Positions 22,851-24,824 of a stretch of 24,824 nt of DNA are shown one piece after another; within the stretch, counting starts at the first letter, position 1, and the number at the start of each line of letters is the position of its first letter. Source of the DNA: Clostridiaceae bacterium (GTDB lineage Bacteria; Bacillota; Clostridia; Oscillospirales; Acutalibacteraceae); NCBI GenBank assembly GCA_904501875.1, contig CAJGCQ010000005.1, forward strand, positions 1 to 24,824, in the 5' to 3' direction. Below the pieces are notes generated by a model, which saw only the letters and a list, made by a program, of their open reading frames with translations, did no database searches and was not told where the DNA came from. A program made the translations under genes and the position numbers.

Positions 22851-23657
22851 ATGGCAGAAGTAAAATTCGGGTTTATCGGTACAGGCAATATGGGTGCGGC
22901 TTTGGCACGGGCACTAAGGACTGGGGTTCCCGGTCATGAGGTGGTGCTCTCAAACAAAACAGCTCTTAAAGCGCAGACCTTGGCGGCGGAGCTTAACTGC
23001 CGAGCGGCGGATAATAATACAGTAGCGAGAGAAGCTAAGTACATATTTCTCGGTGTAAAGCCGCAAATGATGAAAACTATGCTTGACGGCATAGCCGATA
23101 CCTTAGCCGCCCGCAATGATCGCTTTGTGCTTGTAACAATGGCGGCGGGACTGAAAATGGAAACTATAAATGAGATGCTGGGTGCAGAATATCCCATTAT
23201 CAGGATAATGCCGAACACGCCTGTCGCTATCGGCGAGGGGGTTGTGCCTTACGCTGTTTCCGAGGATGTTTTTATGGACGAAATCACCGAGTTTTCTAAC
23301 TGCATGCGAAATGTGGGCGTTTTGGACAGGCTTGATGAAGGCCTTATAGACGCCGCAAGTGCCCTTTCGGGCTGCGGTCCGGCATTCGTTTATATGTTTG
23401 CTAACGCATTAGCGGACGGGGCAGTTGAATGTGGACTTTCTCGGGAAAAGGCGGTTCGTTATGCGGCGCAGACCCTTATAGGCTCTGCAAGGCTTATTTT
23501 GGACACAGGAAAGCACCCCGAACAGCTAAAGGACGAGGTTTGCAGTCCCGGCGGCACTACAATAGCGGGGGTACACGCCCTCGAAAACGCAGGCTTTGGA
23601 GGAGCTGTGATGGACGCTGTTAAGGCCGCATTTGATAAAACAAAAGGTATTAAATAA
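22851..23657 (+). CDS. proC: Pyrroline-5-carboxylate reductase
   Basis: The last step of proline synthesis: reduction of pyrroline-5-carboxylate to proline. The 268 residues begin with the NAD(P)-binding FGFIGTGNMGAALA (6-19). Other blocks are FLGVKPQMM, RIMPNTPVAIGEGV, ALSGCGPAFVYMFANALADGAV and the C-terminal signature CSPGGTTIAGVHALE. ATG 22851 follows AAGGTAGG by 8 bases, and this site overlaps the proA stop. With proB and proA it gives a complete glutamate-to-proline route in one unit, closed by the hairpin at 23677-23707. Confidence 0.97.
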   Translation: MAEVKFGFIGTGNMGAALARALRTGVPGHEVVLSNKTALKAQTLAAELNCRAADNNTVAREAKYIFLGVKPQMMKTMLDGIADTLAARNDRFVLVTMAAGLKMETINEMLGAEYPIIRIMPNTPVAIGEGVVPYAVSEDVFMDEITEFSNCMRNVGVLDRLDEGLIDAASALSGCGPAFVYMFANALADGAVECGLSREKAVRYAAQTLIGSARLILDTGKHPEQLKDEVCSPGGTTIAGVHALENAGFGGAVMDAVKAAFDKTKGIK

Positions 23658-23676
23658 ATTTGTGCACCAAATAGTC

Positions 23677-23707
23677 AAAAAATGCTCCCTTAGAGGGAGC
23701 ATTTTTT
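23677..23707. terminator. Bidirectional terminator between proC and upp
   Basis: AAAAAATGCTCCCT (23677-23690) and AGGGAGCATTTTTT (23694-23707) form a perfect 14-bp stem with loop TAG. Runs of A and T at either side give a U-tract in both directions. It lies between the convergent proC and upp genes and should serve both. Confidence 0.92.
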
Positions 23708-23722
23708 ATTGTAAAATAAAGC

Positions 23723-24355
23723 TTATTTTGTACCGAAAATTCGGTCGCCTGCATCGCCAAGCCCCGGGACAATATAGCAATGCTCATTTAAATGGTCGTC
23801 AAGTCCTGCACAGTAAACAGGAACATCGGGGTGGGCAGTTGTGAAGGCCTCAATTCCCTCGGGGGCGGCTATAATGCACATAAACTTAATGCGCTTAGGA
23901 TTAAACTCCTTAATTCTTGAAACTGCATCAATAGCGCTTCCGCCTGTTGCTAACATCGGGTCAAGTACAAATACATCACGCTCGTTAAGGTCGGAAGGAA
24001 GCTTACAATAGTAGTCAACAGGCTTGTGGGTTTCGGGGTCACGGTACATTCCAATGTGACCCACTCTGGCCGCAGGGATAAGGCTTAAAACACCGTCTAC
24101 CATACCAAGCCCCGCACGGAGAATCGGAACAAAAGCCATTTTTCTGCCTGCCAAAACCTTTGTTTTGGCGGTTGTAATGGGGGTTTTTGTTTCAATCTCG
24201 GTAAGGGGGAGGTCACGGGTTGACTCATAGCACATAAGCATCGCAATTTCGCTTATAAGCTCCCTAAACTGCTTCGAGCCGGTCTTTTCATCCCTAAGAA
24301 TGGAAAGCTTGTGTTGAATGAGCGGATGGTCCATAATAAATACATTGTCTTTCAT
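23723..24355 (-). CDS. upp: Uracil phosphoribosyltransferase
   Basis: This pyrimidine-salvage enzyme makes UMP from uracil and PRPP. The 210-residue protein starts with the usual DHPLIQHKLSILRD. It has VPILRAGLGMVDG (76-88), the PRPP loop LDPMLATGGSA (131-141) and the C-terminal uracil-binding GLGDAGDRIFGTK. ATG 24355 has GGAGG 9 bases upstream. It lies 29 bases after rpiB in the same direction. The pairing with a ribose-phosphate enzyme makes sense, since ribose-5-phosphate is the precursor of PRPP. Confidence 0.97.
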   Translation of the reverse strand: MKDNVFIMDHPLIQHKLSILRDEKTGSKQFRELISEIAMLMCYESTRDLPLTEIETKTPITTAKTKVLAGRKMAFVPILRAGLGMVDGVLSLIPAARVGHIGMYRDPETHKPVDYYCKLPSDLNERDVFVLDPMLATGGSAIDAVSRIKEFNPKRIKFMCIIAAPEGIEAFTTAHPDVPVYCAGLDDHLNEHCYIVPGLGDAGDRIFGTK

Positions 24356-24384
24356 ATTAAAATTCCTCCGTAGAATTATTTTTA

Positions 24385-24824
24385 CTATGAATTTTCAATT
24401 TCGGTAATCATATCGAGGCGTTTTTGATGCCGTCCGCCCTCGAACTCGGTATCAACAAAGAGGTCAGCAAGCTCTAAAGCGGTGCCTACGCCGATAACCC
24501 TGCCGCCTAAGCAAAGGATATTTGAGTTGTTGTGCAGCCTTGTATATTTTGCGGAAAAATGGTCGCTTACTGCGGCGGCCCGTATGCCTTTTACCTTGTT
24601 TGCCGCTAAGGACATACCTATTCCCGTGCCACATATAAGTATACCGAGGGTGTTTTCGCCTGCGGATACGCTGTTAGCTACCCTAAGTGCAATTTCGGGG
24701 TAATCAACCGATTTATTTTCGTAAATTCCGAAATCGCTGACATCAAAGCCCCGTTCCTTTAAATGTGAGGCGATAGCGTTTTTGTGTTCAAATCCGCCGT
24801 GGTCACAGCCTATTGCAATTTTCA
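24385..24824 (-). CDS. rpiB: Ribose-5-phosphate isomerase B (5' end cut by one base)
   Basis: This enzyme interconverts ribulose-5-phosphate and ribose-5-phosphate. The frame runs to the window edge, where TG plus the missing A would complete ATG, giving 146 residues. It reads KIAIGCDHGGFEHK (2-15), VDYPEIA, and the active-site ILICGTGIGMSLAANK with Cys65; then GIRAAAVSD and HNNSNILCLGGRVIG. This is the RpiB/LacAB family, and the single-gene setting and motif favour RpiB over galactose-6-phosphate isomerase. It is co-oriented with upp, 29 bases ahead of it; its promoter lies outside the window. Confidence 0.94.
   Translation of the reverse strand, partial: KIAIGCDHGGFEHKNAIASHLKERGFDVSDFGIYENKSVDYPEIALRVANSVSAGENTLGILICGTGIGMSLAANKVKGIRAAAVSDHFSAKYTRLHNNSNILCLGGRVIGVGTALELADLFVDTEFEGGRHQKRLDMITEIENS

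Noticed and set aside
1..24824. CRISPR arrays, prophage, toxin-antitoxin, defence islands, tRNA or rRNA genes
   Set aside because: I found no regularly spaced repeats, phage or transposase motifs, or RNA gene signatures; almost all DNA is accounted for by metabolic genes.

Overview
The window looks like a chromosomal segment from a Gram-positive anaerobe of the class Clostridia, most likely the Oscillospirales/Ruminococcaceae side; this is inferred, not proven. The pointers are strong GGAGG-type ribosome binding sites before almost every gene, sigma-A-like promoters, moderate G+C content, a fused clostridial-type PurL, formate-tetrahydrofolate ligase, a Fe-S type PurF and a lipoprotein-based ABC importer. 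There are no phage genes, transposases, CRISPR arrays, tRNAs or rRNAs. It is mainly a housekeeping region.

Layout. Positions 1-1640 hold a cytoplasmic M14 zinc carboxypeptidase (minus) and a divergent Nudix ADP-sugar pyrophosphatase (plus), with hairpin terminators at both outer sides. Positions 1646-17268 hold a 12-gene minus-strand operon, transcribed purE-purC-purF-purM-purN-purO-purB-AICAR formyltransferase-glyA-purD-purL-fhs, with gaps of at most about 20 bases or small overlaps. Its leader (17281-17435) carries a consensus-like promoter, a ZTP (pfl) riboswitch and an overlapping intrinsic terminator. Positions 17573-20578 hold a minus-strand ABC importer operon (lipoprotein, permease, ATPase), with a MITE-like palindromic element between lipoprotein and permease and an inverted repeat over the promoter. 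Positions 20674-23707 hold a possible 48-residue membrane peptide followed by proB-proA-proC. The end (23677-24824) holds upp and rpiB on the minus strand; rpiB lacks only the first base of its start codon.

How it works together. The purine operon covers every step from PRPP to IMP except a PurK. It adds GlyA and Fhs, which supply the one-carbon units (from serine and formate) used by the two formyltransferases, PurN and the AICAR transformylase. When 10-formyl-THF runs short, ZMP/ZTP accumulates; the leader riboswitch is built to sense it and let transcription pass the terminator.

The most notable point is the set of enzymes for the last three steps. PurB looks like the eukaryotic adenylosuccinate lyase. 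AICAR formyltransferase is a free-standing, eukaryote-like C-terminal half of PurH/ATIC. The missing IMP cyclohydrolase half is replaced by a separate protein that resembles the archaeal PurO family. These three genes are adjacent. I see no wholly unknown system; the other second-look items are the repeat inside the ABC operon, the dyad over its promoter and the small ORF before proB.
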